A DNA stretch of 12,837 bases from an uncultured Clostridia bacterium (GTDB lineage: Bacteria > Bacillota > Clostridia > Oscillospirales > Acutalibacteraceae): contig CAUCSW010000006.1 of NCBI GenBank assembly GCA_958445555.1, positions 1 to 12,837 on the forward strand, in the 5' to 3' direction. Of the stretch, positions 1 through 7,338 are shown piece by piece; position 1 is the first letter of the stretch, and every line of letters starts with the position of its first letter. A program made the position numbers and the translations under genes. A model generated the notes under the pieces. The model worked only from the letters and a program-made list of their open reading frames with translations. It ran no database searches and was not told the origin of the DNA.

Positions 1-410
1 ACAAAGAACGCGACGACTGCGGCGAACACGACCAAGCAGAGCGACCAGATAAGCGCCTTTACGGTTTTTCCCTTCTGCTTCTTTTTTGCTTTTCTTTCCT
101 TGCTTTCCCTTGATTCGTTTCCGAGCGAAGCAAGCAGGGCGGCCTCGTTATCTTTCATAAGCTCGGAGCCGCTCCTCACGCAGGTGCCGGGCTCAAAATC
201 AACAGTATTTTCTTCTCCGTTTGACCTTACGGGATCCGGCTTGTTTTCCGACGGTCTGCTGCCTGATTCGGTGCAGCCGTACGACGCGGTGGCAGCGTCG
301 GTGTAGGTGTCGGATCCGTTGCCGTTACGACACATATCGACATTTTTCGCAATTGATCCCGTTTCCGTGTTCTCGGTTTGCCCGTTTCGGCTTTTCACAT
401 CTTTATCCAT
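1..410 (-). CDS. Partial membrane protein, N-terminal 136 residues; possibly an MltG-type endolytic transglycosylase
   Basis: The gene starts at an ATG (408-410) with GGGGGA six bases upstream and runs off the left edge, so only the N-terminus is visible. The first ~117 residues are hydrophilic and rich in Asn, Ser, Thr, Glu and Gly, as expected of a disordered cytoplasmic tail. A Lys/Arg-rich stretch (about residues 101-117) follows, then a hydrophobic segment starting KALIWSLCLVVFAAVV (118 on), which looks like a single membrane anchor with the catalytic part outside. Clostridial MltG (YceG-like) proteins, which cut nascent peptidoglycan strands, often have this plan and a similar anchor, and can lie near folate cyclo-ligase genes; that is recall plus inference. 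Any other bitopic envelope protein would fit. It begins 36 bases after the cyclo-ligase stop and is probably the last visible gene of the thyX operon. Confidence 0.6.
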   Translation of the reverse strand, partial: MDKDVKSRNGQTENTETGSIAKNVDMCRNGNGSDTYTDAATASYGCTESGSRPSENKPDPVRSNGEENTVDFEPGTCVRSGSELMKDNEAALLASLGNESRESKERKAKKKQKGKTVKALIWSLCLVVFAAVVAFF

Positions 411-446
411 ATTGCTTCCCCCGTAAGCGGCACCCTCGGCACCTTT

Positions 447-1070
447 TTATGTGTTTCGGTTATCTCCCCAAAAAACCTTTTTCTTTTGCTCTTTCTTTGA
501 GCGGATCCACTTTTCGGTCACAAGAATATCTACCGGTCTGTCGAACCTGCCATTAGGCATATGATAACGCACATTTTGAGAATAGCAAATGCCCGCGGAG
601 GGGCCTTCAAAATGCGACATACATCTGTCATAGTATCCCATACCGTAGCCGAGGCGATACCCCCTGATGTCGAACATAAGCGCGGGAACTATCATAAGGC
701 ATCCCGTAAAATCGGTGACGCTTTTACTGTTTTCGTCCGGCTCCAAGACTCCGAAGGTTCCCGGGGAGAGCTCGTCCGTACCGTTGATATAGTGAAACGA
801 GCGCCCCCTCGTTTCAGGCAGGCAGCGCGGACCGGCGACCCGTTTCCCGTCGGCTATCGCGTTTTTGATTATTCCGCGGGTCTCGACCTCTATCGGCGTC
901 GCAACATAAGTTAGCAGCGTCGTACACTTCTTATACTGACGAAGGCGGCGGACATTATCGGCTATTTTTTCGTCCATCTCCGCCTTTACGGTCGGGTCAA
1001 GCTCTCTGCGTTCCTGCTTTATTAACTTTCTGAGCTCGATCTTATAGTTCCTTATATCTATCGGGCGCAT
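447..1070 (-). CDS. 5-formyltetrahydrofolate cyclo-ligase
   Basis: Uses ATP to convert 5-formyl-THF (folinate) to 5,10-methenyl-THF, returning a storage or inhibitory folate to the one-carbon pool; cytoplasmic. The 207-residue protein has the family's N-terminal basic helix (K-x3-R-x3-K-x2-R, about residues 11-21), the substrate-loop signature ATPIEVET (about 57-64), and the ATP-binding motif GYGMGYYDR (141-149). A C-terminal RPVDILVTE matches the usual VDxxxTE. Length is normal apart from a short Lys-rich tail. I chose the ATG at 1068-1070 because GAGGGG lies nine bases upstream; an in-frame ATG at 1095-1097 would add nine residues and lengthen the overlap with the DJ-1 gene to 40 bases. With the chosen start the overlap is 13 bases, suggesting translational coupling. 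Its place with thyX and tmk fits folate and thymidylate metabolism. Confidence 0.93.
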   Translation of the reverse strand: MRPIDIRNYKIELRKLIKQERRELDPTVKAEMDEKIADNVRRLRQYKKCTTLLTYVATPIEVETRGIIKNAIADGKRVAGPRCLPETRGRSFHYINGTDELSPGTFGVLEPDENSKSVTDFTGCLMIVPALMFDIRGYRLGYGMGYYDRCMSHFEGPSAGICYSQNVRYHMPNGRFDRPVDILVTEKWIRSKKEQKKKVFWGDNRNT

Positions 1071-1612
1071 TGCATACCGCCCCTCAGCTTCTCGCAAACC
1101 GCATCTCCCTTAAAATACTTTACTATTTCCGAAGCAAATTCGAAAACCGCGCCGGCTCCCTTGCCGGTGATGACATTCCCGTCACTTACGGCGGGCAGGG
1201 CGGTATAATCCGCTCCTTTCAGCTCACTTTCGTAACCGGGATAGGCAGTCACCCGTTTACCTTTGAGCAGACCCCTCTTCCCGAGGATTGAAGGTGCCGC
1301 ACATATTGCTGCTATCAGCTTGCCGTTTTCATGTGAATAAGATATAAATTCCCCGACCGTTTCGTCCCCCTCAAGGTTCGGGGTGCCGGGGATACCGCCG
1401 GGAAGGATTATCCCTTCGGTATCAACGGACGGTTTAAGGCTTTCGGCGTTAATATCCGCTTTTACCGTGATGCCGTGTGAGCCGGTGACCTCGGTGCTGT
1501 TTTTCGCTCCGACCGCGGCGGTCACGACCTCGATCCCCGCTCTTCGCAGCACATCGACCGTGACAAGCGCTTCGGCTTCTTCAAAGCCCTCCGCAAGAAA
1601 ACAAACTATCAT
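1058..1612 (-). CDS. DJ-1/PfpI family protein
   Basis: A 184-residue single-domain protein of the DJ-1/ThiJ/PfpI superfamily. Family members are reported as glyoxalase III/deglycase-like enzymes, redox sensors or chaperones, so the exact role is uncertain. Visible hallmarks are the EGFEEAEA segment carrying the conserved acidic residue (Glu12), the ILPGGIPG loop (69-76), the nucleophile-elbow cysteine in AAICAAP (Cys104), and a C-terminal GAVFEFASEIVKYF helix typical of the DJ-1 branch. The ATG lies one base after the tmk stop, and the tail of tmk carries its GAGGAGGGG ribosome site. It overlaps the downstream cyclo-ligase. There is no signal peptide, so it is cytoplasmic. The placement in a thymidylate/folate operon does not define its substrate. 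Confidence 0.9.
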   Translation of the reverse strand: MIVCFLAEGFEEAEALVTVDVLRRAGIEVVTAAVGAKNSTEVTGSHGITVKADINAESLKPSVDTEGIILPGGIPGTPNLEGDETVGEFISYSHENGKLIAAICAAPSILGKRGLLKGKRVTAYPGYESELKGADYTALPAVSDGNVITGKGAGAVFEFASEIVKYFKGDAVCEKLRGGMQCAR

Positions 1613-1613
1613 T

Positions 1614-2285
1614 TCAGCCCCTCCTCATAAGTTCCGTCACTTCGGAATATATCTCCTCGGCGATCTCTTCTCGACTTCTCGGCTCGCCGTTCTCGGCGCA
1701 CCTTACCGTATGCCAACCGTTCTTTTCGGCAATATACGTCGCGGCTTTACGGCATCTGTCAAGATATCCTCTGTCTCTTTCGTGTATATCTTTTTTTGTT
1801 TCGTCTCCGTGATATCTGCCCGTCATCATCTTCTGCGAGACCTCGGGGGGCATATCAAGAAATATGACAAGGTCGGGTCTCGGGAGCCCCATTTTTTCGA
1901 ATTCGGTCTCAAAGAGCCAATCCAGATAGGAGTCCCACTCCGATTCGGGGAGCTTGGAGGTCTGGTGTATCGCGTTTGAAGTCGTGTATCTGGCGGATAT
2001 TACCACTCCGCCCCCGTTATAGTATTTTCCCCAATCGGTTTTGAAGGATGCGTATCTGTCGACCGCAAAAAACAGGGATGCGGCATAGGCGTTTACATCG
2101 CCGGGCTTTGAACCGAAATCCCCCGCAAGATACATTTTTACAAGGGCGCTCGAATCGCTCTCATAGTTGGGGAACGATATTGTGTCGGCGGGTATTCCCT
2201 CTTCGCGGAGCCGCTTGCTCAAAAGCTCTATCTGAGTCGTTTTGCCGCTGCCGTCAAGTCCCTCTATCGCTATCAGCTTTCCCAT
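1614..2285 (-). CDS. tmk: Thymidylate (dTMP) kinase
   Basis: Phosphorylates dTMP to dTDP with ATP, the step straight after ThyX in dTTP synthesis. The 223-residue protein has a P-loop GLDGSGKTT (9-17) and a DRYASF segment (75-80). LDMPPEVS (142-149) is followed by a LID-like region with [13 protein letters not shown] (153-165). The P-loop lacks the Arg of eukaryotic enzymes while the LID is basic, as in bacterial type II enzymes. Odd point: the usual Asp-Arg-Tyr/His motif reads Ser-Ala-Arg-Tyr here (Ala97, Arg98, Tyr99), one base from Asp (GCC versus GAC). The Arg is kept, so the enzyme may still work. The start overlaps the end of thyX by 13 bases, with AGGAG eight bases upstream of the ATG. 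It is slightly longer than the ~205-215 residues usual for Tmk, but the extended form is common in Clostridia. Confidence 0.94.
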   Translation of the reverse strand: MGKLIAIEGLDGSGKTTQIELLSKRLREEGIPADTISFPNYESDSSALVKMYLAGDFGSKPGDVNAYAASLFFAVDRYASFKTDWGKYYNGGGVVISARYTTSNAIHQTSKLPESEWDSYLDWLFETEFEKMGLPRPDLVIFLDMPPEVSQKMMTGRYHGDETKKDIHERDRGYLDRCRKAATYIAEKNGWHTVRCAENGEPRSREEIAEEIYSEVTELMRRG

Positions 2286-3055
2286 TTTGCGCGCTCCTTG
2301 AGCTGCTCGTATTTTTTACGCACCTCGGACGCTTTTCCGCAGCTCATCTTACCCTCGGGGCAGGAGCCCGCAACGCACGAAGGGCCTGCTTTCTTAAACA
2401 GATTCGGCGCGACTGCATACACCTCTTCAAGCATTTTATCCGCAAGCTCACGGATCTCCCACTGGGCTCTGTTGCAGCAGCGGTGGCGGAAGAAATTCAA
2501 CAGGCTTCTGGCGTTCACCGTCATTATCATTTTGGTGTCACAGGCATTCGGGAGCACGAATCGGGCATCCTCTATAGCCTTTTTTTCGGCGATCCGCGCC
2601 GCCTGCTTTTCGTCAACGCCCTCTTCGACAAGTTCTTTTATATGCTTTTCCTTAAGTATTGCCGCAAGTCGGTCGTAATACTTTTGATCGTTCTCCATTG
2701 CCTCCTTATAAACGGCAAGTGCGCGTTCGTCCGCCGCGATCTCGGGAGGGGTAACATAGTCAAACTGATCTTCTCTTACATATCTCTGGCTCTGAACCGA
2801 AAATGACGCGATACGATGTCTTGTTATCTGAGCAAGGAGAGCACGGGAAACTCCCTCTATCCCGAAGGTGAAAGAGGCGTGCTCTATCGGGCTCTCATGA
2901 CCCATATCGGCAAGCATCTCCACAAAAGCGGCGGTCTTTTCCTCGGTAAGTCCGTCCCGCACGGTGTCGATATCGGCGGCGGCATAGCAAAGCTTTGCTG
3001 CGGAGGCAACGGTCTTTTCCGGCTCCGGCGTATAGGCTAAAAGTCTGACTTTCAT
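2273..3055 (-). CDS. thyX: FAD-dependent thymidylate synthase ThyX
   Basis: Methylates dUMP to dTMP using 5,10-methylene-THF, with FAD and NADPH as the reducing system, and releases THF rather than dihydrofolate. The ThyX signature RHRX7S is present as [13 protein letters not shown] (residues 79-91). A second family block, LPNACDTK followed by [22 protein letters not shown], is intact. The C-terminus carries three cysteines (227, 232, 239) in [16 protein letters not shown], an extension I recall from clostridial ThyX. I chose the ATG at 3053-3055 (MKVRLLAY) because GAAAGG lies about 12 bases upstream. The ATG at 3065-3067 touches that site, so its spacing would be zero, and a TTG at 3098-3100 has no clear ribosome site. 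First gene of the leftward operon, about 110 bases from the predicted transcription start. No thyA is seen in the window. Confidence 0.96.
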   Translation of the reverse strand: MKVRLLAYTPEPEKTVASAAKLCYAAADIDTVRDGLTEEKTAAFVEMLADMGHESPIEHASFTFGIEGVSRALLAQITRHRIASFSVQSQRYVREDQFDYVTPPEIAADERALAVYKEAMENDQKYYDRLAAILKEKHIKELVEEGVDEKQAARIAEKKAIEDARFVLPNACDTKMIMTVNARSLLNFFRHRCCNRAQWEIRELADKMLEEVYAVAPNLFKKAGPSCVAGSCPEGKMSCGKASEVRKKYEQLKERAKWES

Positions 3056-3169
3056 TTGTTTATTCATCCTTTCACCGTGTCTTAAAAAGCGGGTTTGCAA
3101 TCAAGACGCAGTGTTGTTTTTCGAAGCGGCGACCTTTGCTCCGATCCCCGCCTGAGTATAATTAATTAT

Positions 3170-3198
3170 ATTATAGCAGAACACCCGCCGTTGTGCAA
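3170..3198 (-). promoter_or_regulatory. Sigma-A promoter of the thyX operon
   Basis: On the minus strand a -35 box TTGCAC (3198-3193) and a perfect -10 TATAAT (3175-3170) are separated by 17 bases. This predicts a start near 3163 and a leader of about 110 bases before thyX. The leader has only a weak 5-bp GTCTT/AAGAC stem and no riboswitch fold that I recognise. Confidence 0.75.
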
Positions 3199-3306
3199 CT
3201 GCGGAATTGCGAACCGAAGCGGCGAGTGCGGGAGGGAGGTCTGCTTGGTGCGCCGCGTGCTCTTCTTCCTTCCGCAGACTCCCCCCTTTGCCTTTGCGGC
3301 TCATCG

Positions 3307-3330
3307 TTCTTAAATCCCGATTCTTAAATC
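3307..3330. repeat. Direct repeat TTCTTAAATC, two copies, 14-base spacing
   Basis: TTCTTAAATC occurs at 3307-3316 and 3321-3330 in the 378-base region between thyX and pfp. It lies 36-59 bases upstream of the pfp -35 box and could be a pair of regulator sites on one face of the DNA, though 14 bases is not a whole helical turn. The rest of 3199-3306 holds an imperfect inverted repeat (GGGAGGTCTGC at 3234-3244 against GCAGACTCCC at 3274-3283) with no clear role. Confidence 0.4.
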
Positions 3331-3365
3331 TCCCGTTTTTCCCGACATAAATATTTTTCTCAGGG

Positions 3366-3394
3366 TTGTCAAACACTCCCCGAAATGGTACAAT
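3366..3394 (+). promoter_or_regulatory. Sigma-A promoter of pfp
   Basis: TTGTCA (3366-3371) and TACAAT (3389-3394) are separated by exactly 17 bases, predicting a start near 3401. The leader to the pfp ATG is only about 33 bases, leaving no room for a structured riboswitch downstream of the start. GGGGGA at 3422-3427 is the ribosome site. Confidence 0.75.
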
Positions 3395-3433
3395 ATATTT
3401 TGTATATATAAGTTTAATCTCGGGGGATAATGT

Positions 3434-4642
3434 ATGAATATAGTAGTGGCACAATCAGGCGGACCGACCTGCGCGATCAATTCTTCTCTTCTCGGCGTGA
3501 TCCGCGAATCCTATGAGACCGACCGCATAAAAACCGTTTACGGCTCCTTTAACGGAATTGAAGGACTCATAAACGATCGCCTTATCGACCTCGGCCGATC
3601 GGTCTGCACAAAGGATGATTTCGATCTTTTGAAGCAGACGCCCTCCTCCGTACTCGGCTCCTGCCGATTCAAACTGCCCGACTGTGAGGTGGATCCCGAG
3701 CCTTATGACAAAATAATCGCCACCCTTAAAAAGCACGACATCGGCGCCTTCTTTTACATAGGCGGAAACGATTCTATGGACACGGTCGTAAAGCTGTCGT
3801 ACTGTTTTGCCCGGCGCGGCGTGGACATAAGCGTCATCGGCGTGCCGAAGACCATTGACAATGACCTGTTCGAGACCGACCACACTCCGGGATTCGGCTC
3901 TGCGGCAAAATATGTCGTCTCTTCGGTAAACGAAATAATTCGTGACAGCAGTGTTTACGATCTGCGCAGTGTGACAATAGTTGAAGTGATGGGAAGACAT
4001 GCGGGCTGGCTTACCGCATCGACCTGCCTGCTCCGCCTCAACGGCGAGATCCAGCCGCAGCTCATCTATCTGCCCGAGCGCTCCTTCAGTCCCAAAAAAT
4101 TCGTTGACGATGTCAGACGCGAATTAAGAAAGAATAATACGGTCGTCGTCGCCGTTTCCGAGGGGATAAGGATAGAAAGCGCCTCGGGGGATTCTTCTCC
4201 CGCCGCCCGACCGGACGGATTCGGTCATATATGCCTCGGCGGCGTGGGCAAGCAGCTTGAGGAGCTGGTGAGAAAAGAGATCGGCTGCAAGGTTCGCTCG
4301 GTCGAGCTGAATGTTCTTCAGCGCTGCGCCTCGCATTTTGCTTCAAAGACCGATATTTTCGAAGCCGAGAACGCGGGAAGAGTCGCGGTAAGGCTTATGC
4401 TCAGCGGCGAGACCGGTATAATGGTAAGAATAAGAAGGATAAGCGATTCGCCCTACAGGATCGCAATGGAAGGCGTTGACGCCTCCGCCGTTGCGAATAA
4501 GGACAAGCCCTTCCCTCAGAAATGGATAAACGAGCTCGGCAACAATGTCACCGATGATGCGATACCCTACTTTCTGCCGCTGATACAGGGCGAGCTGCAG
4601 ATCAAGACCGAAAACGGCATACCCATGCATTTCAAGTTCTGA
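3434..4642 (+). CDS. pfp: Pyrophosphate-dependent 6-phosphofructokinase
   Basis: Phosphorylates fructose 6-phosphate to fructose 1,6-bisphosphate, a central glycolytic step, here probably with PPi and therefore reversible. The 402-residue protein has the N-terminal phosphoryl-donor loop AQSGGPTCAINSS (6-18), GGNDS (110-114), PKTIDND (138-144) and MGRHAGW (186-192). Phosphoryl-donor choice is read from two positions: the Asp in GGND (Asp113, where ATP enzymes have Gly in GGDG) and the Lys in PKTIDND (Lys139, where ATP enzymes have Gly in PGTIDND). Both point to PPi. Length exceeds the ~320 residues of bacterial ATP enzymes and suits the longer PPi clade. The ATG has GGGGGA six bases upstream and its own consensus promoter. 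It is probably monocistronic, since a terminator-like hairpin follows. PPi use would save ATP in a fermenting cell. Confidence 0.95.
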   Translation: MNIVVAQSGGPTCAINSSLLGVIRESYETDRIKTVYGSFNGIEGLINDRLIDLGRSVCTKDDFDLLKQTPSSVLGSCRFKLPDCEVDPEPYDKIIATLKKHDIGAFFYIGGNDSMDTVVKLSYCFARRGVDISVIGVPKTIDNDLFETDHTPGFGSAAKYVVSSVNEIIRDSSVYDLRSVTIVEVMGRHAGWLTASTCLLRLNGEIQPQLIYLPERSFSPKKFVDDVRRELRKNNTVVVAVSEGIRIESASGDSSPAARPDGFGHICLGGVGKQLEELVRKEIGCKVRSVELNVLQRCASHFASKTDIFEAENAGRVAVRLMLSGETGIMVRIRRISDSPYRIAMEGVDASAVANKDKPFPQKWINELGNNVTDDAIPYFLPLIQGELQIKTENGIPMHFKF

Positions 4643-4754
4643 TCCCGATAACCTGTTTTGATCACGAGCGGGTTTGATTTTACGATCGGGTTCGGGTTTT
4701 ACGGTTGAGTTTCGACCTCACGATCGTTTTTTATCGGGATCGGATCGGGATCCG
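4641..4754. repeat. Nested repeats between pfp and polA
   Basis: GATCCCGATAA (4641-4651, overlapping the pfp stop) is an exact inverted match to TTATCGGGATC (4731-4741), and ATCGGGATC is repeated directly at 4744-4752. Between them lies a tandem imperfect duplication of about 18-19 bases (4664-4681 and 4682-4700), both copies starting ACGA and containing CGGGTT and TTTT. The whole 143-base intergenic stretch is thus built of related short motifs around the terminator hairpin. No clear polA promoter is visible in it. Confidence 0.55.
4682..4732 (+). terminator. Probable rho-independent terminator after pfp
   Basis: An outer stem ACGATCG (4682-4688) with CGATCGT (4721-4727) encloses an inner hairpin GGTTGA-GTT-TCGACC (4703-4717, one G-U pair), and six T residues follow (4727-4732). 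It sits 40 bases after the pfp stop. The outer stem has a large asymmetric loop, so efficiency is uncertain. Confidence 0.5.
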
Positions 4755-4785
4755 AAAAGCAATTAGCAAAGGTGGAATAAACGGA

Positions 4786-7338
4786 ATGAAGCTCCTCGCC
4801 ATAGACGGAAACAGCATTATAAACCGTGCTTTTTACGGTATAAGGCTTCTCACGACCAAGGAAGGGCAGTATACCAACGGAATATACGGTTTTCTGAACA
4901 TCCTTCTGAAGCTTATCGACACCGAAAAGCCCGACGGAGTTGCCGTCGCCTTTGACCTGCGGTCGCCGACCTTCAGGCACAAAATGTATGCCGAATATAA
5001 GGCGGGACGCAAGGGTATGCCCGAGGAGCTCGCTTCGCAGATGCCGCTTATCAAAGAGCTGCTTTCCGACCTCGGTTATGCCGTTCTCACCTGTGAGGGT
5101 TATGAAGCGGACGATATTCTCGGAACCCTTGCCGCTATGGCGGAGGAGGACCCCGCCGACACCTGCGTTATAGCAACGGGTGACCGCGACAGTCTCCAGC
5201 TTGTTTCGAATCAGACCAAGGTCCTTCTTTCCGCCACCAAACAGGGCAGACCCGAGATAACCGAATGCACTCCCGAATATATTGCGGAAAAGCACGGGGT
5301 CACCCCTCTCGGAATGATAGAGGTTAAAGCCCTTATGGGCGACAGTTCGGATAACATCCCCGGTGTGCGCGGAGTGGGCGAAAAGACTGCCGACGAGCTT
5401 ATCGCGAAGTACGGTACTCTTGAAAATATATACGACAACATCGATTCTCCCGAAATAAGGGAATCCCTGCGCAAAAAGCTGCTTGAGGGTAAGAAGTCGG
5501 CTTTTTTGAGCCGCACATTGGGCACAATCTGCCGCACGGCACCGATAGGTGTAAGTTTCGGGGAGCTCAGAAAAAAGCACGGCAATCCCGCCGCGGCGGT
5601 GAGGCTCATGCGGTCGTTGGAGCTTTTCTCCCTTATACCCAAGTTCGGGCTGGACAGTGTCGATGATTCCCTGCCCGAGGTCGACGAGGGCGATCCCGAC
5701 ACAAAGCCGTCCGCCCCGGAATATAAAATAACCGATTCCGCCGAAGAGCTGCTCTCGGCGGATAAAGAGCTGCCTCTTTACTGCCTTTTTGACGGCGGAT
5801 TCGTGTTCTCGCGCGGGGAAGCGCTCCTTTCGACAGACAAAAAGGAGGATGCGCTCAAAATACTGTCTTCCGACTGTAAAAAGTACTTTCACGATATAAA
5901 ATCCGTATATGAAGCCCTTCCCGAATGCCCCGAAATAAAGGACTCGGAGTTTGATACCCTGCTTGCGGGATATCTGCTGAATCCGAACGGAAAGGATTAT
6001 TCCCTTGAGAGGCTTTCGGAGGAGTACTCGGTAAAATACGGAGAATCGGTCGAAGAGCGCGCCGCCGCACTGTTTTATCTGACGGCTGAGCTTTCCCGCC
6101 GACTGGATGCCGCGGGTATGATGCCGCTGCTGAAAAATATTGAAATACCGCTTGCCGCGGTACTTTCATCAATGGAAAAAGCAGGATTTCTCGTAAACAC
6201 CGAGGGCATCCGCCGTTACGGCGAAGAGCTCTGCGAGCGGATCGAAAAGCTGCGTTCCGAGATCATTTCGGATGTGGGGTACGAGTTCAATCTCAATTCC
6301 CCCAAGCAGCTCGGAGAAGCGCTCTTTGTAAAAATGGGTCTGCCCGGGGGAAAAAAGACTAAGAGCGGTTATTCGACCGGTGCGGAGATACTTGAAGGTC
6401 TTAAATACGAAAGCCCGACGGTAGGCAAGTTGCTGGAATACCGCGCGCTGACAAAGCTCAAATCGACCTACTGCGACGGACTGACTGCCGCCGCAGGTCC
6501 CGACGGGAGGATCCACTCCCGCCTCAACCAGACCGAGACCAGAACGGGAAGGATCAGCTCCGCCGAGCCGAATCTTCAGAACATCCCCGTCCGCAAGGAT
6601 GAGGGGCGTCTGCTCCGCGATTACTTCATTGCGGATGAAGGTTTTGTTCTGTGCGATGCCGACTATTCTCAAATCGAGCTCCGCGTTCTTGCCCATATGG
6701 CAAACGATCCCGTAATGATAGCCGCCTTCAACAACGGAGCCGACATTCACACCTCAACCGCCGCCGAAGTGTTCGGAATGCCTCCCGAAATGGTGACGCA
6801 TCAAATGAGAAGCCGCGCAAAGGCGGTCAATTTCGGTATTGTCTACGGTATAGGAGCCTTCTCCCTCGCAAAGGATATCGGAGTGTCGTTCGGCGAGGCA
6901 TCGGGTTACATTAAGAAGTACCTCGGCACATATAAGGGCGTTGACGAATTTATGAAACACGCCGTAAGCGATGCAAAAGAAAACGGATATGTAACGACTA
7001 TGTTCGCGAGGAGGCGCCCTCTGCCCGAGATCAAGTCGGGAAACGGTCCGACCAGAAGTTTCGGCGAAAGAGCGGCGCGAAACGCCCCGATACAGGGCAC
7101 CGCTGCCGACATTATAAAGATCGCCATGATAAAGGTTTGGCGCCGACTGAATTCCGAGCTGCCCGAGGCGCGGCTCATTATGCAGGTGCATGACGAGCTG
7201 ATCATCGAGGCTCCCGAGCGTGATGCCGATAAAGCGTGCAGAATACTTTCGGAAGAAATGGAACACGCCGCCGAGCTTTCGGTTAAGCTTGCGGTCGATG
7301 TTCACACCGGTAAGACGTGGTTGGAGGCAAAGGACTGA
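4786..7338 (+). CDS. polA: DNA polymerase I
   Basis: Fills gaps and removes RNA primers in repair and lagging-strand synthesis. The 850-residue protein has three parts. The 5'-3' exonuclease (about 1-290) keeps its metal ligands: DGN near Asp7, Asp57, EADD (107-110), GDRD (132-135) and GDSSDN (185-190). The middle domain (about 310-430) is degenerate and lacks the DxE pair needed for 3'-5' proofreading. The polymerase has RTGRISSAEPNLQNIPVR (586-603), motif A DYSQIELR (626-633), motif B RAKAVNFGIVYG (677-688) and motif C QVHDE (800-804). The motif B Phe683 corresponds to the Phe that disfavours dideoxynucleotides. A proofreading-dead middle domain matches Bst-like Firmicutes enzymes. I chose the ATG at 4786 (MKLLAIDGN) because AAAGGTGG lies about ten bases upstream and the family N-terminus begins there; an upstream in-frame start would run through the terminator. 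The stop overlaps the rimI start by one base. Confidence 0.97.
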   Translation: MKLLAIDGNSIINRAFYGIRLLTTKEGQYTNGIYGFLNILLKLIDTEKPDGVAVAFDLRSPTFRHKMYAEYKAGRKGMPEELASQMPLIKELLSDLGYAVLTCEGYEADDILGTLAAMAEEDPADTCVIATGDRDSLQLVSNQTKVLLSATKQGRPEITECTPEYIAEKHGVTPLGMIEVKALMGDSSDNIPGVRGVGEKTADELIAKYGTLENIYDNIDSPEIRESLRKKLLEGKKSAFLSRTLGTICRTAPIGVSFGELRKKHGNPAAAVRLMRSLELFSLIPKFGLDSVDDSLPEVDEGDPDTKPSAPEYKITDSAEELLSADKELPLYCLFDGGFVFSRGEALLSTDKKEDALKILSSDCKKYFHDIKSVYEALPECPEIKDSEFDTLLAGYLLNPNGKDYSLERLSEEYSVKYGESVEERAAALFYLTAELSRRLDAAGMMPLLKNIEIPLAAVLSSMEKAGFLVNTEGIRRYGEELCERIEKLRSEIISDVGYEFNLNSPKQLGEALFVKMGLPGGKKTKSGYSTGAEILEGLKYESPTVGKLLEYRALTKLKSTYCDGLTAAAGPDGRIHSRLNQTETRTGRISSAEPNLQNIPVRKDEGRLLRDYFIADEGFVLCDADYSQIELRVLAHMANDPVMIAAFNNGADIHTSTAAEVFGMPPEMVTHQMRSRAKAVNFGIVYGIGAFSLAKDIGVSFGEASGYIKKYLGTYKGVDEFMKHAVSDAKENGYVTTMFARRRPLPEIKSGNGPTRSFGERAARNAPIQGTAADIIKIAMIKVWRRLNSELPEARLIMQVHDELIIEAPERDADKACRILSEEMEHAAELSVKLAVDVHTGKTWLEAKD

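Noticed and set aside
3056..3165. Possible folate (THF) riboswitch in the thyX leader
   Set aside because: The leader forms only a weak 5-bp stem and does not show the conserved THF-riboswitch core.
3101..3454. 117-codon minus-strand open frame between thyX and pfp
   Set aside because: It contains both the thyX and pfp promoters, overlaps the pfp start, and its product has no recognisable domain.
4699..5892. 397-codon minus-strand open frame under polA
   Set aside because: Antisense shadow of polA, which has all polymerase motifs; its translation resembles no known family.
5740..6075. PolA proofreading loss as a striking anomaly
   Set aside because: A degenerate 3'-5' exonuclease domain is usual in Firmicutes PolA, so it is noted in the gene entry only.
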